From the NCBI GenBank assembly GCA_951799445.1, contig OX637288.1, positions 10,604,501 through 10,668,500 of the forward strand: 64,000 nt of DNA, read 5' to 3'. This DNA is from Pseudisothecium myosuroides (lineage: Eukaryota; Streptophyta; Bryopsida; Hypnales; Lembophyllaceae). Numbering within the stretch: the first letter of the stretch is position 1; each line of letters begins with the position of its first letter. Of this stretch, positions 12,355-23,951 are shown in pieces. The notes beneath the pieces were generated by a model, which did no database searches, was not told where the DNA came from, and saw only the letters and a list, made by a program, of their open reading frames with translations. Made by a program: the position numbers and the translations under genes.

Positions 12355-12513
12355 GGGACGTCTATTGTGCAAGAGTGAGTACATGACAGACTGAAAAGTG
12401 GTTGATGGAGACTTCATTGTTCATTGTAGAAACAAAAAATGCACCTATTGGTTCAATATTCAGAGTAGTTTTGGTAACTACCTTGGTCTTGAGGGGGCCA
12501 TGTCCTTTAAGGG
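12355..12513. mobile_element. Short family B-like TTAA element
   Basis: It shares the left TTAA (12351-12354) with the neighbouring element and ends CCTTTAAGGG before TTAA at 12514-12517. Its core GTAGAAACAAAAAATGCAC is also found in the element at 29398-29540, and both end in a segment reading AGGACC or GGCCATG, then CCTT. It is too short to encode anything. Confidence 0.6.
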
Positions 12514-12517
12514 TTAA

Positions 12518-13860
12518 ACTCCATAATTTGACTTGAAGTTGAAATAAATTGTGATAATAATGAATTGTCCATTTGAATGTGAAAAGATAAAAAAAGTTTA
12601 AGGTCTCTTAACTCCTAAAGGATGTTGTAGACATTTTTTGTCCTTTGGATGATTTGAAGTGGGATAGTACATAGTGAGACAATGTCAATTTCAGAGAACA
12701 ATACAAATGTTTTTCAAAGGAGGTACACATGGCATTACCCCATTTGTTGTTAAGTTTTTACAAAAAAATTGTAAGGGGTACACATGTCTTTTTACCATTT
12801 GTATCAAAACTTTTGCAAAACATGTGGTAAAGATAAACAAGTCACTTTTGTATTGGTTGTAAGATTTTGGGAAAAAAGTTCCAAATTTCCATTACAAAAA
12901 TCCATGAGTATTTGAATGCTAAAATATCTGCAGCTTCAATCCTAAACCCTAATGTAACCCTAATGTCACAGCTTAAATTCTTGAATTCTAAATGGACGTC
13001 AATTACTTTGTTCACAAAGTGCACAATTCCAAAAATCTGCCTCAGCACAATCCAAGTGTTCCATAGTCGAATCCCAACACAGTATTCCAATGCAAGTGTA
13101 AAAGAATAGTCACCAAAAGCAACTTCTCTCAAAACCTCTGTCCCCCTACTTTTTGAATTGCCAACACGAGCAAGAATACAAAGACAAACATTCAATCAAA
13201 ACCGCTGATACATAAACTCCAACCCACAAACCTCACTCAATCAAAACCTCACTAGCCAAACAGAAAGGAAAAGCGGGAATTCAAGAGGAGATACACAGTG
13301 GAGGAAACAACAAGGAAACACATGAAGCAAAACAAGCAAAGCACAAAACTATTGCTAATGAACACAACCATCCAAATTCTTGCTATCACACGAAAGAATT
13401 AAACCTTCAGTGAGAACACCAACAATACCTATAATAAATAATAACTCTCTGTGAAGCAGACATGAGCACAAGAATGCTAAAGTTCTACAAGTTATAACAA
13501 GCAGATTAGGGGTTCTAGTACATAGTAACAAGCAAATCATCACAAGCTATAAACAAGGAATGCTGAAGTTGGACAATCACAAGCTCAAAGAAGCTAATTA
13601 AGTGATGCAAACAAAGCAACGACAGTAAAATGTACATGTGAAAGAGCAAGGGATTCCTTGTGAAAAGTATGTGAGCAACTCTTACAGATGACTACAACAC
13701 CTTGCTCTCCACGGATATGGCATCTTCTTGACTTCTGAATAAGATAACATAAAGATGAATGAACTGCTATCAGTTATAGCCGCATTGCCATCAGGATGGT
13801 TGCTAACGATGCCTGCTCTGGTTTCTGAATGGCATTTGTCACTCAAAGATGAATTCTTTT
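12518..13860. other. AT-rich intergenic sequence without a supported gene
   Basis: The stretch 13,100-13,650 is AAC/AAG-rich and unusually poor in T. Two telomere-like CCTAA motifs occur near 12,945 but do not form an array. Open frames on both strands (for example 12,842-13,195 minus) lack recognisable domains and overlap each other. Confidence 0.5.
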
Positions 13861-13947
13861 CAAAATTCAATATTGAAGTGTATCCTCCCAAAACCTTAGT
13901 TGGATCCAACTAAGGTTTTGGAGGGCACACTCCCATATTGAATTTTG
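13861..13947. repeat. 87-bp near-perfect palindrome centred on GGATCC
   Basis: The core CCAAAACCTTAGTTGGATCC pairs with GGATCCAACTAAGGTTTTGG. Outer arms CAAAATTCAATATTGAAGTGT and ACACT...TATTGAATTTTG extend it to both sides with a few mismatches. It may be the head-to-head remnant of an inverted duplication or a small foldback element. Confidence 0.85.
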
Positions 13948-13996
13948 ACATGAACTACATTAATGTTATGATTCAAAGGATTCCTCTTAGGTTTAA

Positions 13997-14635
13997 TTCC
14001 TCAATGCCCAAGGTCTTTTTTGAGCTTCTTTTAATTTGCTCTCAATTGAAAAAAATTCAACAATTTGATGAGCTTGATTAATTTCTTTTGAATTGTAACC
14101 ATAAAAATTCAAACTAGACATCTTAGAAATTACATGGGAAAAAACAACAATATCACTAATGGATTGAAAGATTATAATGTTTGATCATGGGGGTGCTAAA
14201 ACTATGAAAGTGACTTGAAGTCTTTTAATCCTCATTTCACATGTCAAATTTAAAAATTGGTCATCAAAAAAATATGAGGTTAAAGGATATAACATGTATA
14301 ACCCCAATAAATTTAAAGCTTCCCAAAATCTACTCTACAATTTTTTTAAATGAATTTCTGATGTGAATTTTTCTCCAAGATCTAGTATATTTGAGGCTCA
14401 TTTCCAAAAGCCCTCAACACTAAAAAATCAAGATTTTTAATAGGCACCGTTGTACAAAATCTTAAATAGAAAAATCATAATCATTAATTTTCAAAATCAA
14501 ATTCTTGATGCTAAAATTGGACTTCAAAAAGAATTTTTCAGAAATATTAATTATTAAAAATAATAATTTGGCTAGGCTTTATTTAACTTCAAAGTATTGT
14601 TGACACTAGAATTTGGTGCCTTGGGCATTTAGGGA
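13997..14635. mobile_element. TTAA-flanked MITE-like element, 639 bp
   Basis: TTAA at 13993-13996 and 14636-14639. The left end TTCCTCAATGCCCAAGG and the reverse-complemented right end TCCCTAAATGCCCAAGG match at 15 of 17 positions. The interior is AT-rich and non-coding. Its terminal pattern is the family's general CCCTAAAKGMCC pattern. Confidence 0.75.
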
Positions 14636-14639
14636 TTAA

Positions 14640-17285
14640 ATTGTATTTGTATTTGAAAAACTAAAACAATAATGTGGAATAATTGCATAGAATTTGAGTT
14701 TAAAAAAGATGGTCAACTTGCCTTCTTGGAACTTGTCATAAACAAGTTCACAACAAGTAACTACAATTGTCAAAAAACCAGGGGAATCATTAGAAGAAGA
14801 ATGAGGCCTAAGCAAAGCGACAAGTATTTAGAGAGCAGAAAACACTAGGCAAAACAAAAAAAATTTAATAAATAAATAAAAACCAACAAAATGCAAGGCC
14901 TGAACTTCACAAGACACTTTAACTAAATAATTTTTTAAAATGGATAAAAAAACTTTATATTCAAATGAATGGGAACTTTGAAAAGTCAAAACTTTGATAT
15001 GGTGTAGATACTACCATGTTAGATAATATTATTTAATTCATTTTTTTAAATTAAAATTTTAAATTTTTTTAGTTTTTTTAGTTTAGCTTACTGTTTTTAT
15101 TATATAATGTTCTAGCCAGCACTAGTTCATAGCTTAGAAAATACCCTTGAAATGGCCCTCTTGTGACTTCCTTTTCATTCTAATGAACTCATTTGATACC
15201 ACATGCAACAACAATATCCCTATCTAGATGCATATGAAAAACTATCAAGCATTCTTGAAGGATCATGCTCTGGATCTAGTTTGTCAAAGGAAGGTTGAGA
15301 TTGAAGATTGTTGGACGGAGTAGAAATCTCAAGAAGCACTTAGCAACTTGTCCGGGGCTGGGGATTTGGAGACTTACATACCTCACTTGGAAGGAGTAGA
15401 AGTCTTTAGAAGCTGCAAGAGAAAGTTGAACCTTCTAAATAGCTTAGCAGGAGACTTTCATCATCTAAACAAAATAAACTTTCTTCATCACCATGTTCAA
15501 ATCCATTCCACAAAAGCAAGGCAAAGTTTTCCAAGGATGTGGGAACCTAGAAAGAGATGAACAATGTGCTACATGTGTCAAAGACTTTGGAGAGCAATTT
15601 TGATACATTGAAGTTGTACATTGCAAAGATAAGTCACAAATCCAATAACAAATGTCAAGCTTAGCAATAAAGTTCTAACATCAAGTGTATAGCCAAAATC
15701 AATAAGGGACCTTCGGGAAGACCGGCTCTAATGTATTGTGGGAGAAAGTTGGATTGCAGCAGTCACTAGAAAGTAGTGACAAAATTTTGGTTCTACTAGA
15801 ATTATATTGAATGGTGTGTGAAAGGAACAAATAGGAAATGGATCCTTAGCTGGTCAGAATTGCAATGGGCATGTTTCTAGTTTGCACATACTATAACTTT
15901 GTGAACATGCATTTGGGCATTTTTTGCAATTAGAATTAATTAGTAGTACATCAGCTACAAATACTTGTACTACCTCTTTAGGTACTTCTACAAAATGGAT
16001 ATCCATGAAGACAAGTTCATTCATGATGCTTTGAATTATAGCTTCAATGAATTGAAGTTCCTTCTAGTTTGTACTAAGATCATCAATGCTTATTCATAAC
16101 ATAAGAAGTTGTTAGGTATGAAACACTCTAAACAATATGGAGTGGACCGCTTTTTTGCCTTCAATATATGATCAATGTGTCTTCAATCACTTATTTTGAA
16201 GTGACCAAATACTAATGGAAACCTTTGTCTAGAAATTAAAATTCAAGTAGATGTATAAATTGTTTTCATATATATATTTTATATCAAGATTTCATTGACT
16301 GCAATATTTACAAGAGAAACCAATTAAAAACTCAAAAACACGGCCATCGGGCTTGGAGTGAATCCATAGTCATAGGTTCTAAAAAACAATTTGAAAAATA
16401 AATTGTTTTTGTTTTTGTTATAATTTTTCTTTTTTGAAAAATTTGCAAAAATTTGATGTTAGGAACTCTAGGTTCATAGGCTCCATGCTCATGGCTCACA
16501 AGCTTACCTCTCTATCCTAGAGTGCTAACATTGTTGAATTTTAGAAGTTGTGCAAGTCTTTCAGTCCTTTTGTTTATATATTTAGCCTAAAATTTTGGTC
16601 ATGAAAAAAAACTGAGTATAACAAAAATAACATGATTAAATAACAATAATCAATTTATCCCCATTCAAAATTTGTTTTACAAACATTTTATATGAATTTG
16701 TAAAGCGTTTTTATGCATGAGTGTTTGAGGCTCATCTCCAAAAGCTCAGTACACAAAAAATCAAGTTATGCAATGCAGCAATGGACCTCGTAGCATGGAA
16801 ACTTGAATAGAAAAATCAGAAAACTTTTTTTCACAAAGACTTGAGGCATTGGTCACCTAAAAATGAACATGCTCAAAATAAAAAAGACGGTAGGATTCTT
16901 CTCCACACCACAATGTGATACCTTGATATTTAGGGCTAAAAACTCTTAATAATTAAAGCACATATAATATGTGATTGGTACTTTCGTTCAGTTACAAACA
17001 AATGAGGTGATGATGAACCATTGGCACCCCGGTGAGAGGCTGGCTGTAGTGACAACGGTTGCATGGATGGCCTTTTGTCTCCTCTCCAATTCCACGTCGC
17101 TTTGGTGACCAGGTCTCCAATTTCGTGCAACGAAAGAAGCAGCATTCATGGAGCCTATTGTGCAATCTTCCTGGCTTTCGATTGTATGTTCTTCTCACTG
17201 TCCATGCTCTGGAGATCCCCTGCAATGGTATCTCATGCCAAACGTTGTGATTCTCTGATGAGTGTGATTTGATCTGAGCCAAACC
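14640..17285. other. Intergenic, AT-rich, upstream of the rhomboid gene
   Basis: No gene is supported. A 70-aa open frame at 15348-15560 has no recognisable motif. Text at 16,480-16,510 (CATGCTCATGGCTCACAAG) resembles the terminal text of the element at 37493-38139 and may be a decayed copy. The last 300 bp become GC-richer and should hold the rhomboid promoter; no convincing TATA box is seen. Confidence 0.5.
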
Positions 17286-19404
17286 ATGGTGCAAGGTGCA
17301 TTGTCTTCTCCAGATACGGTGAGAAACAAGGTAGCAGCAACAGCGCCCAATTCATACAGAGAGGGGACCACGAATGGAGCACACAATTCAAGAAGCTCAA
17401 GCATGGGTGGAGGGTTGGGGGATTTCCCGGCAGTGGGGCTGCCTCACAGCTTCTTCAAGACAGGCTTCAATTACGTCAGCCCGTTGCGAAGCTTGCACTC
17501 GACTGCTCCGGTGGACGCTGTGGCATCTGTTGCCATTAATCCAGGTCCTTTGCATGCACTCATATCATCTCAAACTGTTTGTTGTCATGAACACAAACAG
17601 GCGTCAATCATGAGCTTGAGTATAGTATTGCAAACCCTAATTGGACATGAAATACTAGTACTTATGTGTGTTGAAATGGTACACATTAGGTCATCACTAC
17701 ACAACTTCCGCTGACCTCGTAATGAAAATGCGTCAAAGATACGGACAGAAGTCGTCGAGGGAGGCTGAACGAGGCCGAACACCATGGATCATCCCAGCTC
17801 TTGCATTGATTCACCTGATTGCCTTCATCTTGGCCATGTCACACAACAATTGCGGCAGGAAGGACGCCGACGGTGGGGAGAGCGACGACTGTATCTTTGC
17901 CTTCGTGAAGAGATTTCCATTCCAACCTTTGAAAGAGAATCCCCTGTTGGGCCCGTCGGCCATCTCTTTGTTGGATTTCGGCGCACTTGAATCGGAACTC
18001 GTTAGCGAGGGAGGCCAAGAATGGCGTCTCGTCACCACTCTGACATTACACGCTGGGATGTTCCACTTGGCCGGAAACCTTGCTTGTTTACTTTATGTTG
18101 GTGTCCAACTGGAGAGAGAATTCGGATTCCTGAAGGTATGAACACTACAATTAATTTACTTGCCTTTCACCATTGTTAAAAACCTTAATCAAAAGTGTAT
18201 AGGGTAATAAGCTTATTCCACGGTGCTTCGTGGAATAAGCATCTGCGACGAGAGCATTAGTCTGAGTTGTGGCCTGTGGGTGCTTGTTCCCATGATGTCC
18301 TAGATGCTTTCCCCGCTTAAAGGACTTAGAAATTCATGGGAAGAAATTTGGCATACAGTGTGATTCCTGAAGCATATCACTCAAGGGTGGGATTCATGCA
18401 AGTAAGCCAATTCAGAGTACAAGTGGTAATTTCACACAGTTTGCTACTCTACCGTAATCCATGATCATAAGCACATACGCACGTAATCACTTAATCACAT
18501 AATGTTTGCTGCTCACAAAGGGTTATGGTCTTCCTAATTATGATCTTTATGATCAGATGCATTCAAAGGCTATTTCCACAGGTTGTGTTGATTTATTACC
18601 TGGCGGGATTGGCTGGGGCTCTAGCCTCAGTGCTCTTCGTGCATGGCCGAGTGTCTGTGGGTGCTTCAGGAGCCTCCATGGGCTTAGTCGGTGCTAGACT
18701 TGCAGAAGTGCTCATGAACTGGGGTGCCAGCTCTCCGCACCAGCGCGCTCGGTTCATCGTCACCGCTTCCTTGTTCTTTGTCGGTTCCCTTGTGTTCGGG
18801 CTCTTACCCCTCATGGACAACTTCATGCATCTGGGAGGATTCATTGCCGGTTGGTTTCTGGGGAACGTGTTGCTAATTCGACCCCAAGCTGACTGGGTGA
18901 AACCGCAGCAGCTGCGCTGCTTTCCAACTGTCATTTACGATGTGGACGACTTGCCGGTGACGTCGAAGCACTCGCACTGCCAGAAGGTTGTGTGGATCGT
19001 CTCGCTCAACCTTCTCGTTGCAGGCTTCGTTGCAGCTCTTTTCGCGCATTTCACAGGTGGGCACAAAGTCCGGCTTTATTTGTCTTTTTCGCATAGTCAA
19101 AAACCGTTTCTAATATATAGTTTATCGAATCGAACGGCATTTGCTGATTGAGGCTGACATTGAAGCATTTCTATGAGCAGATGCGGATGCAAGAGAAGAG
19201 TGTACTTGGTGTCACTACATGACATGCCTTCCAACGGACTTATGGAAATGCTATGGCGATCGAAATATTGTATGCGACTCTTCTACTCGATCCAGCCATA
19301 AGCAAGTCGATTGCCTGGGCCCCCACCTGGCAAAACCGAAGACCAGTATAAGAAATGGGACTGTCCAAGATATCTTTACCCACTGCATCAAAAGCTGCTT
19401 ATGA
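17286..19404 (+). CDS. Rhomboid-like intramembrane serine protease
   Basis: Exons: 17286-17544, 17690-18135, 18582-19056, 19181-19404; product 467 aa. Rhomboids cleave membrane proteins within the bilayer, in plants at Golgi, plasma membrane or organelles. Residues 1-110 are a polar, presumably cytosolic region. Then come a first membrane helix (WIIPALALIHLIAFILAM), a loop with FPFQPLKENPLLGPS, and EWRLVTTLTLHAGMFHLAGN with the HxxxHxxxN pattern. GASGASMG follows with the catalytic serine at about residue 264, then MDNFMHLGGF with the catalytic histidine near 318, so the enzyme should be active. The tail has a last helix and a Cys-rich segment (CTWCHYMTC...WKC) typical of plant rhomboid-like proteins. 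The start ATG sits in ACCATGG after an upstream stop. The acceptor of exon 2 (CATTAG) was chosen by phase. It lies convergent to the 5-phosphatase gene. Confidence 0.93.
18211..18240. repeat. Perfect 12-bp stem hairpin in rhomboid intron 2
   Basis: GCTTATTCCACG pairs with CGTGGAATAAGC across a 6-base loop, about 75 bp after the donor of intron 2 (18136-18581). It could bring splice signals together in RNA or be a remnant of a foldback element. No factor-independent terminator meaning applies in a plant gene. Confidence 0.6.
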
Positions 19405-20505
19405 AGTAAGTCGAGGTTATAAATGTCATTGATGTCACGCTGCTACACTGTACAGAATGAACTTATTTCTATAACGCGAACAACTTATACCAAGACGGTG
19501 TCCAACAAGGACACAAGAGTAAGTGTTCATTGCTGGAGTTCATTTAAATATCAATATGCACAGAGAAATCTTACAAGGTGTTCTGGTACACTTACATATC
19601 AGTTGTGCCTAGCACGCCTCCACCGCTACTAGATGTGTGACTAATTCAAATGATCACGACCGAGATCAATTTGATATAACGATCAGAATACTCAAGGTTT
19701 GATTCTTAATACTACATTGGCAGGGCTTTAGTTTGAGCATCGAAGGGCCTTGACCAGGGGCCATTGGATGGTCACTGTATTGCTTGGTCGATGCTACATG
19801 AGGTCGTAAAAGCTACGCCTATGCAGTGCTGTCCTTGATTCTTCAAAGACATAAAATTCTGTGTAACAAAGAGTATATGTCAGAAATTTCCACAGATTCA
19901 CTCGTTATTCTAGCTGAATTGAGCTTCAGAACGCAGTATTCACGATACGATTCAGAGTTCTAAGGTAAGTATCCATAGTCTTAGGCCTATGAGAAGAGAA
20001 TTCAATATGCAAAGATAGTCCATAAAAGATGCAATATTCACCATGGTTCGAAGCAAACTCACCACCAACGCGAATATTGTAGGCTGATTCTAGAAGCTCC
20101 TCAATCTTGGATGGGTTCGAAGGAGCGTGGTCTGACTGAGTCTCTACCACGATATTTAGCAGCCATGTTTGTTCTGCTTAGTTCGTGCAGTTTTTAAGGT
20201 TGAAGCATAGAATGCGCATTTAATGATCATGATGAATAATCGCACCACCTTGAACACCTTGTAGAATTTCTGTCCAAGCATATCGCACGAACACAAAGTT
20301 GGGAGTCGGAGAGTTTCAACTGTGGCCACACATTTGAACCCGAAATATTCCTCCAATCCTATTCTCACGTCAGTAAAGATGTGAGGAATCACTTCATTTT
20401 TCCAAGTTGATAGAACTGCAAAAATCATAGTTTTAAGCCAGACAGAATTCTTGCAAATCATAATAGAACCTCTGAATAGTTCACTGGACGTAACTTCTGC
20501 AACTC
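19405..20505. other. Convergent 3' region of rhomboid and 5-phosphatase genes
   Basis: Contains both 3' untranslated regions. On the minus strand, two further segments (20258-20415 and 19926-20135) are open, are bounded by splice-like AG and GT signals and keep phase with each other. They are described as a possible alternative C-terminus of the 5-phosphatase. Confidence 0.5.
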
Positions 20506-20654
20506 CTACTCAAGGAATGAGGGATACCTTGGTGCATCTCCCCTCCAGGATCGAGCACTTGAAACGGCGAATTCAGGATACACAAAACTATTTGCTCTTG
20601 CAAGATTTCGAAACCTCTGTGATCTTTTGACAGAAACTTCCGTCTTGAATGTGC
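19926..20654 (-). other. Alternative downstream exon chain of the 5-phosphatase (unconfirmed)
   Basis: From the donor after exon 10 (20784, phase 0), an alternative path 20654-20528, 20415-20258, 20135-19926 keeps one open frame through three exons to a stop at 19926-19928, giving 164 residues in place of 52. The segment includes GFEILQEQIVLCILNSPF, EEYFGFKCVATVETLRLP and KIEELLESAYNIRVGG. I do not recognise the family. The first acceptor lies 11 bases below a stronger AG, which argues against this path. A separate gene or gene remnant is also possible, but no ATG was found. Confidence 0.3.
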
Positions 20655-23600
20655 CTGTTTTTTCCTGCGCCAAAATTGTTTCAACAGTCTCCGATGTGGT
20701 AAGAGTGAATCATTGTAGCATACGGAATGAGTATGAAAATGAGCTTCGGCCTATCACACAAATTAAAACTCTGAAAAATATACCTCCTCTGTCTCCAGCT
20801 GATCCAATATTATGTTTTTCGGGTAAATGCATGCTTTCTTGAGCTTTCTGTGGCTGATAACTTCCACCTCGGCCGTGAATGTTGCAGATACTGAACGATG
20901 GTCAGACAACTTCAGGCTTCCACGTGTGTAAGCTACTTGCTTCATGCCTTTTCCGTACCATAGAATCCTGTCACACCTGCAGCGTGAAACTTATCACCAG
21001 TCAGGCCATATACCTCACGGTCTCTAGTCAAATGTCATTTTTCAGTCTCCCATCCCCAGGAGGCAACAAGGGGCAACAAGCGGATGATGGAACTTGCCAA
21101 GCAGGTGATCGTCGCTTCTCCCCAGTGCTTGAGGTCTCGCCAGAAAACTGATCTGTCCCCTCCTTGTACTTATAGGTCGGAGAGAAATGTATTGGACCTT
21201 CTTGCCAATCCTTGAACACTCGACCCTCTCCTTGCTCCAGCTTGAGCTGCTCAAACACTCGCATGTAAAAAAAATATCTTTAAGATTGCAAACATCCCGC
21301 TCAAAAAAACCTAGAAATGGTGGCTCGCAGTATTGTGTCCTTCAATTGAATCGAGTGGACTTGTGTTATTCACCTGATCCTTGCGCAAGAGATACTCCCA
21401 ATCGCTACAGCTGACTAGTCTCCATATCTCTTTATCGGGAAGAGCAAGCCGATAGTTCAAATCTCCGAGCCAGATGACTCGACTGCCATATGAAGAAGAC
21501 CAAGCGTTAGAAGAAGCTAAGGAACGTACTTTACGTAAACAGGATGCGAGTATGCGACACATTAACATTTCACTAAGACTACGGTATGCAGCAATGTCTA
21601 AAGTGTCGACTTTCTCTTAATGCAGCCCGAGCTGGCAATATGTAAGTATTACTCACTCATGTGCTAAGATGACTTCCGGCAGCTCAACACCAAATAACTT
21701 CACCAAGCGCGGAAATTTTGTTCGGCGCAGAATTTCGGCGACGTCTGCATTTCGCCGAAGTTGATCCCCATCCTTGTCACCTGAGGTCAAATGGGAGCAT
21801 ACGAAGCAGAAACTTGTGTGGTGAAGACACATACTCACAGAAACGGATCCCTGCATTCATTCCAGATACCAAGATCAGGATACACACTAACCACCTCAGA
21901 GCGTGTAATACGATTCAAGTAACGAAAGATGAGATACAATGTTATACTTGGTGAGCTTATACAGTATTGACAGTAATCTTTGGACGCATCAGAGCTAACT
22001 AGGGGCCATCTGGAAAGATGAATCACTACCTTATTTCCGAGGTAACGCATGAGCCCAAGTCCAACAGCTGACACCTTCACGTTGTGGACATGGCGCCAAA
22101 GTTGAGAGCGAACCCACACTGTTATGAAAATCCCAACCATTTGCTTACTCGCAACGCACGAATATTTATGTCGAACGACGGTGGGAGGGTAGCATACAGC
22201 TCCAGTTGAAGATAGCATTGGGGCTATAAGATTAGCTTTCTCTGAGAGAAACTCATCCGCCATAGCCGCCTCACGCAAATCGAGTGTTGTAACGTCCGAA
22301 GTTGCAATTGCCAACGGCCACTCACTATCGTTGAGAACCTTTTCACCATAGCTGGTCCTATCTAATGGCCACTCTTCAATTTGAGCAGGCAGATTTTTCT
22401 CATAATTTAAATAGTTTCCTTCAGTAGCTAAAAAGGCTGTTTCCAGATTCTTCCCACTCACGCATCGACCGAGCAATTTCTCGACATCGGAAACCTCAGA
22501 AACAGAGATGCCCATGTCTTCACTGGGAGGTGAGGGTGGTGCACTACGGCTTTGAAATGGATCACTCTCTTTGCGGAGGTCCTTATTATTCAGATACTCA
22601 CGGATTTTGGCTTCCCATCTGGCTGCTGGCTCTCGGTCTTCGACACACAGGACATTGTTTGCGTTCAATGGAACGATTTCTTGAAAGCTGCAGCAAATGA
22701 CATATGAGCAAGACAATCTGGTATATCTTCAGCTAGATACTGCTGCAAGTTTGGTCATCCTTCTTAATATTGCAATTTGGAATCAATTTTGGGAGGTGTG
22801 CCGAGCAAGGAAAACTTACCCAAAAATGTAAATGTCAGCTGGCTCAGAATCGTTTATCCATTCCTCCAAATCCAAGTCCTGGGGAGGTGGCTTCCCAGCA
22901 ACATTCCAAGAGTGTACAGCTACTCTGCTCACCATGGTAATTATAGGATTAAAACCTTCAAAAATATTTTTACAAAAAGTAGAAATTGCGTTGCCGTAAA
23001 GTAACCACACCGTTGTTTTGTTACCCAACCCCCACCTTAACATAATAACAACAGATTTCTGTGTACTTACAAATTACACTGAGCACAAGCTCCAAGATAT
23101 TATATACTTTTTCAATGATTGAGAAGCAGAGAGTAGAAAGTACCGAAATTCATGACCATCAACAAACTGCTGACGCAATGTCTCGGACTGTCCTCGCAAT
23201 AAGGACAGTGGATTTGATGATGGAGCGACTGGAAGACAGACAATTTACATGAGTAACTTTGGAGTTTAGACTATCATTCTCTACTCTCTAAAACACGGAT
23301 TGAAGTATACTCATCAAATTCAAGAGACGAGGCCAATCAAATGCAAGAAATCGTTATAACAACCATGGCGTTTACCTTCGACGGCATTGAAATTCACATT
23401 GGCGTGAAGGTTCGACATGTCGACGTCGAATTCGTCTCCATTCTCGTCTAAATCTGCAAGCCCAGCACAAATTAAGGGAATTGATCAATACAAAGGCAGA
23501 ACAAATACATGAACATTACAAGAATTAATTATTGAGTTTCAGTGAAGCCACCAGATGATATTTGGAAATGTGGAACTATTAACGTAAGGCTATGATCAGA

Positions 23601-23951
23601 GCTGTGAGGAAATTCACAGAATGTGCTTACCACCGTTCACTTCGGAGTTACCCTTCGCATCCATGTCTGTGTCCCGTTTGAAGCTGAGGTTGCCGGTGTT
23701 TCTCAAGTTCAGCCATTTTTTTACCAGCTGGCGCGGCCAAAACTGCCGCAAGATATTCGTTGAACATTAACAGAAGTGTTTATTGATGAGCTTTAAAATG
23801 AAAAGAAAAATCAACTCAATACAACTGCAGTTAGAACTGTAAATAAATTCCTATCTGTGAATCCAAAAAAGTTTCAAGATATTAAACACCGGGGAAGAAA
23901 ATAGTTGATGCCGCGTACCTCTGGCCGTCCTTGAGGAGATTCTATCACCAT
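20506..23951 (-). CDS. Type I inositol polyphosphate 5-phosphatase
   Basis: Exons in transcript order: 23951-23919, 23742-23631, 23453-23376, 23228-23144, 22924-22820, 22687-22030, 21850-21657, 21482-21374, 21246-21098, 20976-20784, 20664-20506; product 624 aa. The enzyme removes the 5-phosphate from inositol phosphates and/or phosphoinositides, ending IP3-type signals. Seen in order: FWPRQLVKKWLN near the N-terminus, VAVHSWNVAGK (from about 104), GFQEIVPLNANNV, a variable serine/acid insert (about 175-300), ASKQMVGIFITVWVR, GSVSVSM (358), CSHLTSGDKDG, catalytic motif I WLGDLNYR (426-433), motif II RSPAWCDRI (504-512) and LSDHRS (531-536). All signature residues are present. Intron 9 has a GC donor. 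The start is a short first exon (MVIESPQGRPE); upstream exons would be untranslated. The last exon is the least certain part. Confidence 0.92.

Noticed and set aside
12940..12970. Telomere-like CCTAAACCCTAATG text
   Set aside because: Only two or three irregular units; not an array.
13682..13909. 75-codon minus-strand frame ending in the palindrome
   Set aside because: It starts inside the 87-bp palindrome and shows no recognisable motif; probably chance or a decayed fragment.
14640..17285. Search for LTR-retrotransposon or reverse transcriptase remains
   Set aside because: No paired long direct repeats and no polymerase, integrase or protease motifs in any frame here or in the other deserts.
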